Notes under the pieces: model-generated
Told to the model about the DNA's origin: nothing
Databases searched by the model: none
What the model saw: only the letters and a program-made list of their open reading frames with translations
Part shown: positions 17,859-25,665 of the stretch, in pieces
How the letters are laid out: each line of letters starts with the position of its first letter
Position numbering within the stretch: position 1 is the stretch's first letter
Program-made: the position numbers and the translations under genes
NCBI RefSeq assembly: GCF_944327115.1
Contig: NZ_CALVGS010000040.1
Location: 1 to 38,840, forward strand
DNA: 38,840 bases
Origin: an uncultured Traorella sp.
GTDB lineage: Bacteria > Bacillota_I > Bacilli_A > Erysipelotrichales > Erysipelotrichaceae
Direction of reading: 5' to 3'

Positions 17859-18416
17859 CTAATAAATATCATCCTCTTTAAATAATTCACTATCCATATT
17901 CTGTTCAACTGCCGGCAGATCCGGAAGCTCTTTTAAGCTTTCAAGCTTAAAGGCATCCATGAACTCCTCTGTTACCTCATAAAGAAAAGGACGTCCCGGA
18001 CCATCTGTACGGCCACATTCCCGAATCAGGTTTCTGGCCAGCAGCTTACGGATCATCATATCACAATTGACCCCTCGAATTTCTTCGATCTCAATACGTG
18101 TCAGCGGCTGTTTATAAGCAATGATCGCCAGTGTTTCCAAAGCTGCCTGGGAAAGCGTAGCCATCTTGCTGCTTGAAAAAAGTGCTTCAGCCGCTTCATG
18201 GATCTTCTCCTTCGAAATAAACTTATAGCGTCCGCCATAATTCACACATTCAAAACCATGATACTCCTTGCAATACTCATCCATGATATCCTTGATCAGC
18301 TCCAAGACATCTTTTTCCATCATATTACAAGAAGCAGCCAGCTGTTCAAGCGTACATCCTTCATCACCGCTCAAAAAAATCAATCCTTCGATCACGCTGC
18401 ATCTCTCATCCATCAT
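17859..18416 (-). CDS. scpB: segregation and condensation protein ScpB
   Basis: A 185-residue winged-helix protein of the Smc-ScpA-ScpB condensin. Typical parts: N-terminal 'EGLIFLSGDEGCTLEQLA', 'ALETLAIIAYKQPLTRIEIEEIRGV' near 90-115 (here cited by 'AYKQPLTRIEIEEIRG'), and 'LIRECGRTDGPGRPFLYEVT'. The acidic C-terminal tail is normal. Its start overlaps the end of scpA by 11 nt. Confidence 0.97.
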   Translation of the reverse strand: MMDERCSVIEGLIFLSGDEGCTLEQLAASCNMMEKDVLELIKDIMDEYCKEYHGFECVNYGGRYKFISKEKIHEAAEALFSSSKMATLSQAALETLAIIAYKQPLTRIEIEEIRGVNCDMMIRKLLARNLIRECGRTDGPGRPFLYEVTEEFMDAFKLESLKELPDLPAVEQNMDSELFKEDDIY

Positions 18417-19143
18417 CTTCCACTCCTTTTACGATCCAGATCTCATCCTCTTCATCAATGATATAAGAAATGATCTGGAATTTGATCATATCTAAAATAG
18501 CCATAAACGTAACGATGACCATCTGTTTGCTGGTACAATCGCTGCAAAGCTCTGTAAAACTCATCGTACCTTTAAAACCATCCAACCGCTCTTCGATCTG
18601 TTCCCTGCGCTCATCAACACTTAATTCCTTCACCGTCATCTTGGTTTCAAGCGGGTGATTCAAAGCTAAACGGCGCAGCACCTTATTCATGGCCTTCATC
18701 AGATCATAAGGACTGCCGCTGAGCTTTTCTTCTTTTACCACGCTCATCCACTGCTGTGTTTCATTGCTTAAAGGTTTTGTATAAGAAAGCTGACGTTCTT
18801 CGTATAATGGTTTTAATGACTCGCTCGCTTCTTTATAACGCTGATATTCAAGAAGCCGTTTCACCAGTTTGTCACGATGATCTTCTTCATATTCTTCTTC
18901 GATCTCTACTTTTTCTTTCGGTAAAAGCTTTTTGCTTTTATATTCCAAAAGGCCTGCCAATTCAGTTAAGAATTCACTGGCAATATCAAGATGCATCTCT
19001 TCCATCTGATTCAGATATGCCAAATATTGCTCACTTAAAACATCCATATCCAGATTAAAAAGATCCAACTTATTTTCTTTGATCAAATGATACATCAGAT
19101 CCAACGGACCTTCAAATTCTGAAATCGTAACTGAAAAATGCAT
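18406..19143 (-). CDS. scpA: segregation and condensation protein ScpA
   Basis: A 245-residue kleisin that bridges the Smc heads. The N-terminal segment 'FEGPLDLMYHLIKENKLDLF' and the C-terminal winged helix ('VIVTFMAILDMIKFQIISY') are typical. GGAGG precedes the ATG. A TATAAT box with an upstream TG lies in front. It forms an operon with scpB and is divergent from the plus-strand island. Confidence 0.97.
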   Translation of the reverse strand: MHFSVTISEFEGPLDLMYHLIKENKLDLFNLDMDVLSEQYLAYLNQMEEMHLDIASEFLTELAGLLEYKSKKLLPKEKVEIEEEYEEDHRDKLVKRLLEYQRYKEASESLKPLYEERQLSYTKPLSNETQQWMSVVKEEKLSGSPYDLMKAMNKVLRRLALNHPLETKMTVKELSVDERREQIEERLDGFKGTMSFTELCSDCTSKQMVIVTFMAILDMIKFQIISYIIDEEDEIWIVKGVEDDG

Positions 19144-19163
19144 AGAAATCCTCCAACTATAAT

Positions 19164-19172
19164 ATTATATCA
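19164..19172 (-). promoter_or_regulatory. extended -10 promoter of scpAB
   Basis: TGATATAAT on the minus strand is an extended -10 (TGnTATAAT), about 20 nt before the scpA ATG. No good -35 is present, which is common for this promoter type. Confidence 0.55.
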
Positions 19173-19212
19173 TAATATCTTTGATAAAAACATGCTTTAT
19201 CTTTTTCAAATA

Positions 19213-19235
19213 TACCTATATACTATATGTAGGTA
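19213..19235. repeat. 23-bp inverted repeat, likely operator
   Basis: Arms TACCTATATA and TATGTAGGTA around CTA, with one mismatch in ten pairs. It covers a TATACT box on the plus strand, upstream of the small frameshifted ORF. No T-run follows, so it looks like a repressor site (such as those of GntR/YtrA-type proteins) and not a terminator. The rest of 19236-19265 shows nothing I can name. Confidence 0.5.
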
Positions 19236-19295
19236 AACTATGTCTTTCATTACTGTCTTATCACAAAAAGGAGGGAGAGATTAATCATCAATAAA

Positions 19296-19593
19296 ATGAG
19301 CAAAAAAAATATGAAAAAAAACAGCTAAAACGTTAAGATGTGTATCTTCTACTGGAGAAGCTGCCTTTATTAGTTCATTTCAAATAACTGCAACCGCTTT
19401 AGCTGGAGGAAAAGTTTCTGTGTCTGCATTTGAAGGTATGTATTCTCATTGGAAACTTAGCTTCAGTGGTAATATCGGTTTTGGTATAACCGTGGGACCA
19501 AATTCCAGTGTTTCATCCAGTCTATCTGTATCAGGTTCACTAACTGCAAACTTTGAAGAAATGAATCACGTATATATACCTAGAAATTTATAA
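19296..19593 (+). pseudogene. small frameshifted ORF (98 residues if restored), unknown
   Basis: The ATG at 19296 (and a second in frame at 19311) leads to a stop after ten codons, just past a run of eight A (19314-19321). The next frame is open from 19315 to 19593. Removing one A would give a 98-residue protein beginning MSKKNMKKTAKT, with a Ser/Gly-rich C-terminal half ('SFSGNIGFGITVGPNSS', 'SVSSSLSVSGSL'). The gene may be inactive, may switch by slippage at the A-run, or may start at GTG 19420, where GGAGGA sits 9 nt upstream (57 residues). Upstream, GGAGGG at 19270 has no start codon at good spacing. AT-rich and on the strand opposite to its neighbours. No family recognised. Confidence 0.5.
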
Positions 19594-19642
19594 ATACTAA
19601 ATCGTTCTAAAATTCTATAAAAAGTTGGAAAGGGGTATGAGC

Positions 19643-20332
19643 ATGTTTAAATTTATTAAAAAACGTCTGATATTAGATAAGAAATCTAGTAAATTGTTTG
19701 ATTTATTATTGATCGGATTCACGATTGGTATCATAAACTTTATTTTATCAGCTTCCTTTTCTAATTATTTATTTAACAGTTTTAAAATTTCACTCATATC
19801 CTATACTGATATAAGTCTGCTAACTGCATTGGCATCTATGCTTTATTTGTATTATTTAGATGAATTACCTGCTTTATCTTCATTGATTGATGATGAAAAT
19901 ATAAAAATTATAATTAAAGGTATTTTATGGTCAATACTTATTGGTCTGATTGTAGCAGCTGTTTCTCTTCTCAGTAATCTTTTGCTTCAAGAAATATCTA
20001 AGAGCGAAGCACCGCCGATCTTTGTCTTTGAAGTATATCCACCATGTTTTCTTCTTGTTTCTCTTTGTTATATATCTAAACACATACAGTCAAGCAATCA
20101 GAAAAAAGATAGAAATTTAAAATATTCGCTGTTCTTTTTAATCATTGGATTTGCCGGTATGCTTTTACGTCTTTTCCTTTTAAATGATGTTTATTTTGGT
20201 GGAGAACTCGTGACGATATTTGGTGCCTTTCCTTTTATCATTCACTTGTTTACATATTTTATTTCACCATTGCTTGTCATAGTCGGACTTATCAGGCTTT
20301 TATTTTCAAAAAACCAAAATAGAGGAAACTGA
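19643..20332 (+). CDS. unknown membrane protein of the plus-strand island
   Basis: A 229-residue protein with about six membrane segments, a basic N-terminus (FKFIKKRLILDKKSSK) and a basic C-terminus. I do not recognise it. The start at 19643 is chosen because AAAGGGG lies 7 nt upstream; a TTG at 19625 and an ATG at 19637 are also in frame. It is AT-rich compared with flanking genes and follows the small frameshifted ORF by 49 nt on the same strand. The pairing of a small Ser/Gly-rich peptide with a small membrane protein recalls peptide/immunity pairs, but no motif proves this. Confidence 0.6.
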   Translation: MFKFIKKRLILDKKSSKLFDLLLIGFTIGIINFILSASFSNYLFNSFKISLISYTDISLLTALASMLYLYYLDELPALSSLIDDENIKIIIKGILWSILIGLIVAAVSLLSNLLLQEISKSEAPPIFVFEVYPPCFLLVSLCYISKHIQSSNQKKDRNLKYSLFFLIIGFAGMLLRLFLLNDVYFGGELVTIFGAFPFIIHLFTYFISPLLVIVGLIRLLFSKNQNRGN

Positions 20333-20363
20333 TTCTTAAAAATGCTTTACTATGATTTAATAT

Positions 20364-20408
20364 AAAGAGATGATACATATGAAATTCATATATCATCTCT
20401 TTTTCTAT
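20364..20408 (+). terminator. bidirectional terminator between the island and glcD-type gene
   Basis: Perfect 12-bp stem AAAGAGATGATA / TATCATCTCTTT (20364-20375, 20391-20402) with a smaller inner stem. T-rich tracts follow on the plus strand; the minus strand reads A-to-T run TTTATATTAA. It can end both the island and the convergent etf operon. Confidence 0.85.
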
Positions 20409-20411
20409 CTG

Positions 20412-21815
20412 TTAATCTACGATCTTACCCGGATTTAAGATGAACCGGGGATCAAAGACCTGTTTGATTTTTCTCATCAATTGAATTTGAGTTTCACCTA
20501 CAGATTCTTCTAAATATTTCTTTTTCGCATGACCGATTCCATGTTCACCGGAAACTTGTCCATTTAATTCTCTTGCCTTTGCATAAAAGCCATCCATGAC
20601 TTCATGAACGACACGCGTCCAGGTTGCATCATCCATGTCATCTTTACAAATATATACGTGAAGGTTGCCATCACCTGCATGTCCAAAGCTGCGAATACGC
20701 ACATGATATTTCTTTGAACATTCTCTTGTATATTCTACAAATTCAACGACCTTGTCAAGGTTCAAGACAACATCACATTCATCCATTTCAGTCGTTGAGT
20801 TTTTGATGGCTTCAAGAAAAGCACCTCTGGCATTCCAAATAGCTTCCTGTCTTTCTTCAGTATCGGATAAGAATACATCTAAGGCCTTGTTTTTCATGGC
20901 TGTTTCAGAGGCTCTATCCAACATAGATTCAATTTGTGCTTGTGAATTTCCGCTATATGAAACGATCAGATATGCCGGATAATTGCGATTTGGAAATTCC
21001 TTTCCTAAATATTCCTGGGCATCATCCAAGACTTCTTTTTCCATAAATTCGATCGTTGTCGCTACATCAGGCAATTTCATGATTTCAGGAACGGTTTTTA
21101 ATGCAGCTGACAAAGAATCAAACGGGATCAACAAGCTAGTCATCTTCTTTGGAGAAGGCAGGATCTTCATCGTAATACGGGTTACGATCCCAAGTGTTCC
21201 TTCCGAACCGATCATAAGATGCAGCAAGCTGTATCCACTGCTGTTTTTTGCTACCTTACCGCCTAATTCCAGGATTTCTCCTTCCGGTGTTACAACCTGC
21301 ATGCCACGTACATAATCACGGGTAACGCCATATTTCACGGCCCGCATGCCACCGGCATTGGTCATCACATTTCCGCCGACCGTAGCACTTTTTTCACCCG
21401 GATCAGGAGCATATAAAAATCCGGCATTCTTTACGGCTTCCTGCACTTCCATCAATAATACTCCCGGCTCCAAGGTCACGCTCATGGTATCCGGATCAAT
21501 TTCCAGAATATGATTCATCAAGGAAGTATTGACAACGATACCGCCTTCTAAAGGCACACAGCCGCCGCACAAACCGGTTCCGGCTCCTCGAGGTGTTACC
21601 GCAATATTCTTTTCAGAAGCATATTTCATGATCTTGGCTGCTTCCTGGGCATTTTTTATCTGAATGACAACCTCGGGTTTCCTTTTCCCGTATATCATCA
21701 TTTCATCATGAGAATAATCAGGATGAATGTCATCATTCACAAAGATCCGATCCTCAGAAACAAAGCTTCTTAAAACTTCAAGATCCTTTTCATCAACTTT
21801 CTTATAAGGCTTCAT
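20412..21815 (-). CDS. FAD-linked oxidase, GlcD/LctD type (probable lactate dehydrogenase of a bifurcating complex)
   Basis: A 467-residue flavoprotein. The FAD-binding PCMH domain carries 'VTPRGAGTGLCGGCVP' near 77-92 and 'GSEGTLGIVT'; the C-terminal cap has 'SFGHAGDGNLHVY' and 'GEHGIGHAKKKYL', ending NPGKIVD. Such proteins oxidise D-lactate, glycolate or related 2-hydroxy acids. Its ATG overlaps the etfA stop by 4 nt, behind GGAGGG. The etfB-etfA-glcD order equals lctBCD of Acetobacterium, where lactate oxidation with NAD is driven by reduced ferredoxin. No lactate permease or racemase lies beside it. Substrate by inference. Confidence 0.88.
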   Translation of the reverse strand: MKPYKKVDEKDLEVLRSFVSEDRIFVNDDIHPDYSHDEMMIYGKRKPEVVIQIKNAQEAAKIMKYASEKNIAVTPRGAGTGLCGGCVPLEGGIVVNTSLMNHILEIDPDTMSVTLEPGVLLMEVQEAVKNAGFLYAPDPGEKSATVGGNVMTNAGGMRAVKYGVTRDYVRGMQVVTPEGEILELGGKVAKNSSGYSLLHLMIGSEGTLGIVTRITMKILPSPKKMTSLLIPFDSLSAALKTVPEIMKLPDVATTIEFMEKEVLDDAQEYLGKEFPNRNYPAYLIVSYSGNSQAQIESMLDRASETAMKNKALDVFLSDTEERQEAIWNARGAFLEAIKNSTTEMDECDVVLNLDKVVEFVEYTRECSKKYHVRIRSFGHAGDGNLHVYICKDDMDDATWTRVVHEVMDGFYAKARELNGQVSGEHGIGHAKKKYLEESVGETQIQLMRKIKQVFDPRFILNPGKIVD

Positions 21816-22999
21816 GATTTACCCTCCTTAATTTTCGCAATAAGCTTAGGTATCAACGTATAAATATCATCTACAACCGCATAATGTGCCAGATCAAAGA
21901 TCGGTGCATGAGGATCCTTGTTGATGGCAATGATCATCTCACTGTCTTTCATCCCTGCCGTAAATTGAATAGCACCGCTGACACCACATGTAATGATTAA
22001 TTTAGGCTTGACGGTACGTCCTGATAATCCGATTTGCTGATTGACATGTCCCAATCCCTTTTCAACCATTGGACGAGTCACTGCAACGGAAGCATTTAAA
22101 AGCGATGCAAATTCACGAATCATTTCCATTCCTTTTTCATCCTTGATCGCTGAGCCGGCAACAACTAAGCTTTCAGCTTCTTCTATGCTTGAAACCTTGG
22201 CCTTTTTTTCTACTTTAAGAATTTCAATATCTGATTTTTTTATTTCATCACTGACCTCACATTCAATGATCTTTCCTTGCGGCTTTCTTAACCTCTCAGA
22301 AGCATTCATGACCTTATATCGTACGGTCGCAAATTGCGGACGACATCTCGTGTTAATGATTTGGGCCATGATATTTCCACCAAAGGCCGGACGGATTTGG
22401 ATCAAATCGGTATTTTCACGCATTTCAAGTGAAGTACAATCTGCTGTCAAACCTGTTTGGAAACGGACAGCCACCCGCGGAGCCAGTGAACGTCCTGTTG
22501 TCGTTGCACCTACAAGACATACAGAGGGTTTCATTCGATGAATACAGTCCTCAAAAACATTGGCATAGCTATCGACACGAAATATTTCCAAGCTGTCATC
22601 TTCATATAAATAAACCCTATCTACACCGCTATATAATAGTTCTTCCGCAAGCTTCTTGATATTTTTACCGGCCATCAAGGCAGCAACCTTCATATGAACA
22701 GGTCTGGCTAATTCAAGTGCTTTTCCGATCAATTCGTAACTGATAGGATGAATCATTTCATGATCATGCTCGATATATACCAAAATATCCTGCCATTGGC
22801 TTTTATCCACTTCAGCTTTCTGCTCTTCCTCTATATGAATCGCATTTACGGGACAATTTTTTACACAGATACGGCACATCTTACATGCCGCATTGATCTC
22901 TACTTTTCCATCGACCATCGACATGGCAGCAAAAGGACATTGTGCTACACATAACCCGCACTGAATACACGTATCATGATTAATTACCAATTGTGCCAT
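21812..22999 (-). CDS. etfA: electron transfer flavoprotein alpha subunit with N-terminal 2x[4Fe-4S] domain
   Basis: A 395-residue protein. Residues 1-60 are a bacterial ferredoxin domain with two CxxCxxCxxxCP motifs (C11, C14, C17, C21; C39, C42, C45, C49). The EtfA core follows, with the C-terminal FAD site 'GVSGAIQFTAGMKDSEMI' and 'DPHAPIFDLAHY'. This fused form is typical of electron-bifurcating or confurcating complexes such as LctC and allows electron exchange with ferredoxin. It overlaps etfB by 20 nt and glcD by 4 nt; AGGAGGAAAG precedes the ATG. Confidence 0.94.
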   Translation of the reverse strand: MAQLVINHDTCIQCGLCVAQCPFAAMSMVDGKVEINAACKMCRICVKNCPVNAIHIEEEQKAEVDKSQWQDILVYIEHDHEMIHPISYELIGKALELARPVHMKVAALMAGKNIKKLAEELLYSGVDRVYLYEDDSLEIFRVDSYANVFEDCIHRMKPSVCLVGATTTGRSLAPRVAVRFQTGLTADCTSLEMRENTDLIQIRPAFGGNIMAQIINTRCRPQFATVRYKVMNASERLRKPQGKIIECEVSDEIKKSDIEILKVEKKAKVSSIEEAESLVVAGSAIKDEKGMEMIREFASLLNASVAVTRPMVEKGLGHVNQQIGLSGRTVKPKLIITCGVSGAIQFTAGMKDSEMIIAINKDPHAPIFDLAHYAVVDDIYTLIPKLIAKIKEGKS

Positions 23000-23801
23000 G
23001 TTTCTTTCCTCCTTCGAACACTTTTAACTCTAAAAGCTTATCATATAATGCAGATGCATTTTCTTCACTCGTGCCTTCCAAGCGTACAGATTCTAAATCA
23101 TAGGATGGCTCAAAGATCTTCTCTACTTGGGTAGGTGAACCGCTTAACCCATATCGCCGGATATCACGACATTCACAATCATCCATCGTTAATAAATGAA
23201 TATCTTTCTTTTTTGCCTCCTTCATCTTAAGATATGAAGGCAGTCCCGGTTCAAAGATACCTTTTTCGACAGTCAGAAGACATGGATAATTCAAACGTAC
23301 CTCAGCCACGCTGTCCATCATTTCCTGCAGAACCGTAATTCCCTTTTCATCAGCATCAATCAGCTTCCGCACCCAACTGACATGAGGAATTTTCAGCACT
23401 TCTCCAATCGCAGGACCTACCTGAGCCGTATCCCCGTCAGTCGTCTGCTTACCGCACAAAATCAGATCGACATGGCCCATCGTTTTAATTCCCTGTGCCA
23501 GAGTAAAGGATGTTGCCAGAACATCTGCCCCGGCAAAACGACGGTCACTCATCAGCCATGCATCATCAGCACCTAAGGCCATGGACTCATATAAAACAGC
23601 CTTTGCCGAATCGGGTCCCATCGTGATCACATAAATTTCAGCTTGTGTTTTTTCCTTGATACGAAAAGCAGTTTCTAGTGCATATAAGTCATATGGATTC
23701 ATTTTCGTGTCAATGCCCTGACGGATAAGGACGCCTGTTTCAGGATCTACTTGTACCTTTTGAGTATCCGGTACCTGTTTGACACATACCACTATTTTCA
23801 T
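22980..23801 (-). CDS. etfB: electron transfer flavoprotein beta subunit
   Basis: A 273-residue EtfB beginning MKIVVCVKQVPDT, with the nucleotide-binding segment 'GKQTTDGDTAQVGP' near 120-133. In bifurcating ETFs this subunit holds the FAD that meets NADH. The start at 23801 has AAGGAGGAG upstream; 13 further in-frame codons upstream are not supported. First gene of the operon, behind a promoter whose -35 is covered by a cre site. Confidence 0.95.
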   Translation of the reverse strand: MKIVVCVKQVPDTQKVQVDPETGVLIRQGIDTKMNPYDLYALETAFRIKEKTQAEIYVITMGPDSAKAVLYESMALGADDAWLMSDRRFAGADVLATSFTLAQGIKTMGHVDLILCGKQTTDGDTAQVGPAIGEVLKIPHVSWVRKLIDADEKGITVLQEMMDSVAEVRLNYPCLLTVEKGIFEPGLPSYLKMKEAKKKDIHLLTMDDCECRDIRRYGLSGSPTQVEKIFEPSYDLESVRLEGTSEENASALYDKLLELKVFEGGKKHGTIGN

Positions 23802-23848
23802 AATTCTCCTCCTTACCAAATCAACGTCTTTATGAAACAATTATAACT

Positions 23849-23886
23849 ATTATAGCACTAAATCCGATAAGGTGAAACCGTTTTCA
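23849..23886 (-). promoter_or_regulatory. etfBA-glcD promoter with consensus cre site
   Basis: TATAAT (23849-23854, minus strand) with a poor -35 (TTTCAC) 17 nt upstream. TGAAACCGTTTTCA at 23873-23886 matches the CcpA consensus at all 14 positions and covers the -35. Repression by preferred sugars is expected, which fits a lactate-use operon. Confidence 0.75.
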
Positions 23887-23963
23887 AGCCAAAACATTGT
23901 GAAATAATTTATAAATGCCTGTCCATCCATCAATGGTCATATGATGCTCAGATATAAATAAAT

Positions 23964-23987
23964 GACAGCACAATTGCTCATGCTGCC
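23964..23987. terminator. hairpin downstream of spoVAF
   Basis: GACAGCA and TGCTGCC form a 7-bp stem with one G-U pair and a 10-nt loop. On the minus strand it is followed by ATTTATTT, a weak T tract that could end the spoVA transcript. On the plus strand two runs of seven T follow, which would stop transcription entering spoVAF from behind. Confidence 0.4.
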
Positions 23988-24010
23988 TAAGCTTTTTTTC
24001 TTTTTTTAAT

Positions 24011-25321
24011 CTATTTTGTATAGATATTGGTATCTACGATCATACGCTTCAATTCTTTGATATCAAAAGGAAATAAAGGATAAAGATATGGAAGCTTAAA
24101 CGTACGTGTTGTCAGAAGCAATAAAAAATGAATGAGCAGGCCGATACAAAAGCCGGTTATTTGAAAGGCCAATGACAGCATCGTCAGCATGATACGCATG
24201 ATCTTATTCGCCAGTGCCACTTCATAGGATGGAGTTAAAAAATTACCCAGATTGCTTAATGCGACAAGCAATAGGATCTCTTTCGTATAAGCTCCCATTT
24301 CAATTCCAAAATCACCTAGGACAAAGACAACCAGAAAGCCCATCATACTGTTGATCAAATTAGGTGCATACAGAAAGGACTGACGGATCCATTCGATCAA
24401 AAGCTCACAGATCAAGACCTGAAAGGCGATAAATCCGATATTACGGCTTTCTGCCGGAAGCTGTAAGAAGGAATGGGGACTTAGCATGCATACGATGATG
24501 AAAGGCAAAAGATAGATGCTCATAAAGACACCTAAATAACGGATCAACCGTGTAAAAAATGAAACGATCGGCGTTTGGGTATATTCCTCGATCTGTGAAA
24601 GCTGTTCAAAGAAAGTAGTCGGCAGGATCATGGCACTTGGCATGTTGTCTACCAAAATGATGATATGTCCTTGAAGCAGATGTATCGCACAGATATCGGG
24701 ACGTTCGGAATAACGTACATGGGGATAAGGATTTAGCGTTTTGCCATATAGCACTTCAACAAGATTACGTTCATTATTGATTTCAATGTTTTGATTAAGC
24801 ATCATTCGTTTTTGTATATCCCCAAGAAGCCGGTGATCTGCCTTATCATCCATATAACAGACAGCAATATCATTTTGAGTCATCCTGCCTTCCTGTGTCA
24901 GCTCGATCTTTAGCTTTTCGCTTCTGATACGACGGCGAATGAGCCCTACATTAAAAAGGATATTTTCACTGAAGGAATCATGACTGCCGCGAATGCTTTT
25001 TTCAATATTCGGATTTTCGATTCCCCGATTTGGATAAGCACGTGTTTCTAAAGCATAGACTTCATCTTGAATACATACCAGACATTGTCCGCTCATCAAT
25101 AAAAAAACAGCTTTAGAATAGTCGTCAATCTTTTCAGAAGAACCATTGAAAAAACATAACGGATCCTGATCTTCACTAAATAGAAAGCCTTCGATGATAG
25201 AAGTAATTGAACTTGTTGATGTCAGTGAGGAAAGAAACATCATGAAGACGCTTTGATGATTCAGGATGACCTCATGCTTGACGATATCAAAGGATTCAAG
25301 ATTTCGTAATCGTTCAATCAT
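24011..25321 (-). CDS. spoVAF: spore protein SpoVAF (GerA-family membrane protein)
   Basis: A 436-residue member of the GerAA/SpoVAF family: a soluble N-terminal half (with 'RRRIRSEKLKIELTQEGR' and 'GHIIILVDNMPSAMILPTTF') and a C-terminal half of about four to six membrane segments ('LSPHSFLQLPAESRNIGF'). In Bacillus SpoVAF joins germinant receptors and speeds germination. It is shorter than Bacillus SpoVAF (about 490), mainly at the N-terminus. It overlaps the end of spoVAE by 8 nt and is the last gene of the operon. Its linkage to spoVAE separates it from true gerAA, which comes with gerB/gerC partners. Confidence 0.9.
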   Translation of the reverse strand: MIERLRNLESFDIVKHEVILNHQSVFMMFLSSLTSTSSITSIIEGFLFSEDQDPLCFFNGSSEKIDDYSKAVFLLMSGQCLVCIQDEVYALETRAYPNRGIENPNIEKSIRGSHDSFSENILFNVGLIRRRIRSEKLKIELTQEGRMTQNDIAVCYMDDKADHRLLGDIQKRMMLNQNIEINNERNLVEVLYGKTLNPYPHVRYSERPDICAIHLLQGHIIILVDNMPSAMILPTTFFEQLSQIEEYTQTPIVSFFTRLIRYLGVFMSIYLLPFIIVCMLSPHSFLQLPAESRNIGFIAFQVLICELLIEWIRQSFLYAPNLINSMMGFLVVFVLGDFGIEMGAYTKEILLLVALSNLGNFLTPSYEVALANKIMRIMLTMLSLAFQITGFCIGLLIHFLLLLTTRTFKLPYLYPLFPFDIKELKRMIVDTNIYTK

Positions 25322-25664
25322 GGGCTTTAAAGAAAATGGCTACCCAGAAAGCCATAAAGATCGCAAAGCTGATTCCGCTGGCAGTCTTATCAAATAAACC
25401 TGTTAGGATACCGATCCAGCCTTCATTCTGAGCGGCACTGAGTGAAGCATGCGTCAGTGAATGACCAAATGAGAGAATCGGCAATGTGGCTCCGATACCA
25501 CAGATGCGGATCAGAAAATCATAAACGTTTAAGCATTCCAGCAATGAACCGATAACTACAAATAAGGAGGTGATGTGGCCGGGAGTCAGCTTTGTATTAT
25601 CATAGATCATTTGACCGGCCAAGGCACATCCACCGCAAAATAAAAATCCGTATAAATAAGTCAT
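25314..25664 (-). CDS. spoVAE: spore protein SpoVAE (SpoVAEb)
   Basis: A 116-residue membrane protein, equal in size to SpoVAEb, with four membrane segments and glycine-rich 'YGFLFCGGCALAGQMIYD' and 'IGATLPILSFGHSL'. It is part of the channel that moves calcium dipicolinate into the forespore and out at germination. The start at 25664 has AAAGGAG upstream and lies 1 nt after the spoVAD stop; 11 upstream codons are inside spoVAD. Confidence 0.94.
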   Translation of the reverse strand: MTYLYGFLFCGGCALAGQMIYDNTKLTPGHITSLFVVIGSLLECLNVYDFLIRICGIGATLPILSFGHSLTHASLSAAQNEGWIGILTGLFDKTASGISFAIFMAFWVAIFFKAHD

Positions 25665-25665
25665 A

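Noticed and set aside
19239-19283. A 14-codon ORF (ATG TCT TTC...) as leader peptide of the island
   Set aside because: No ribosome binding site before it and no attenuator structure after it.
19236-19300. GGAGGG at 19270 as ribosome binding site of the small ORF
   Set aside because: The ATG at 19296 is about 20 nt away and the codon at good spacing is TTA/ATT; it may be a relic of a lost start, but this cannot be shown.
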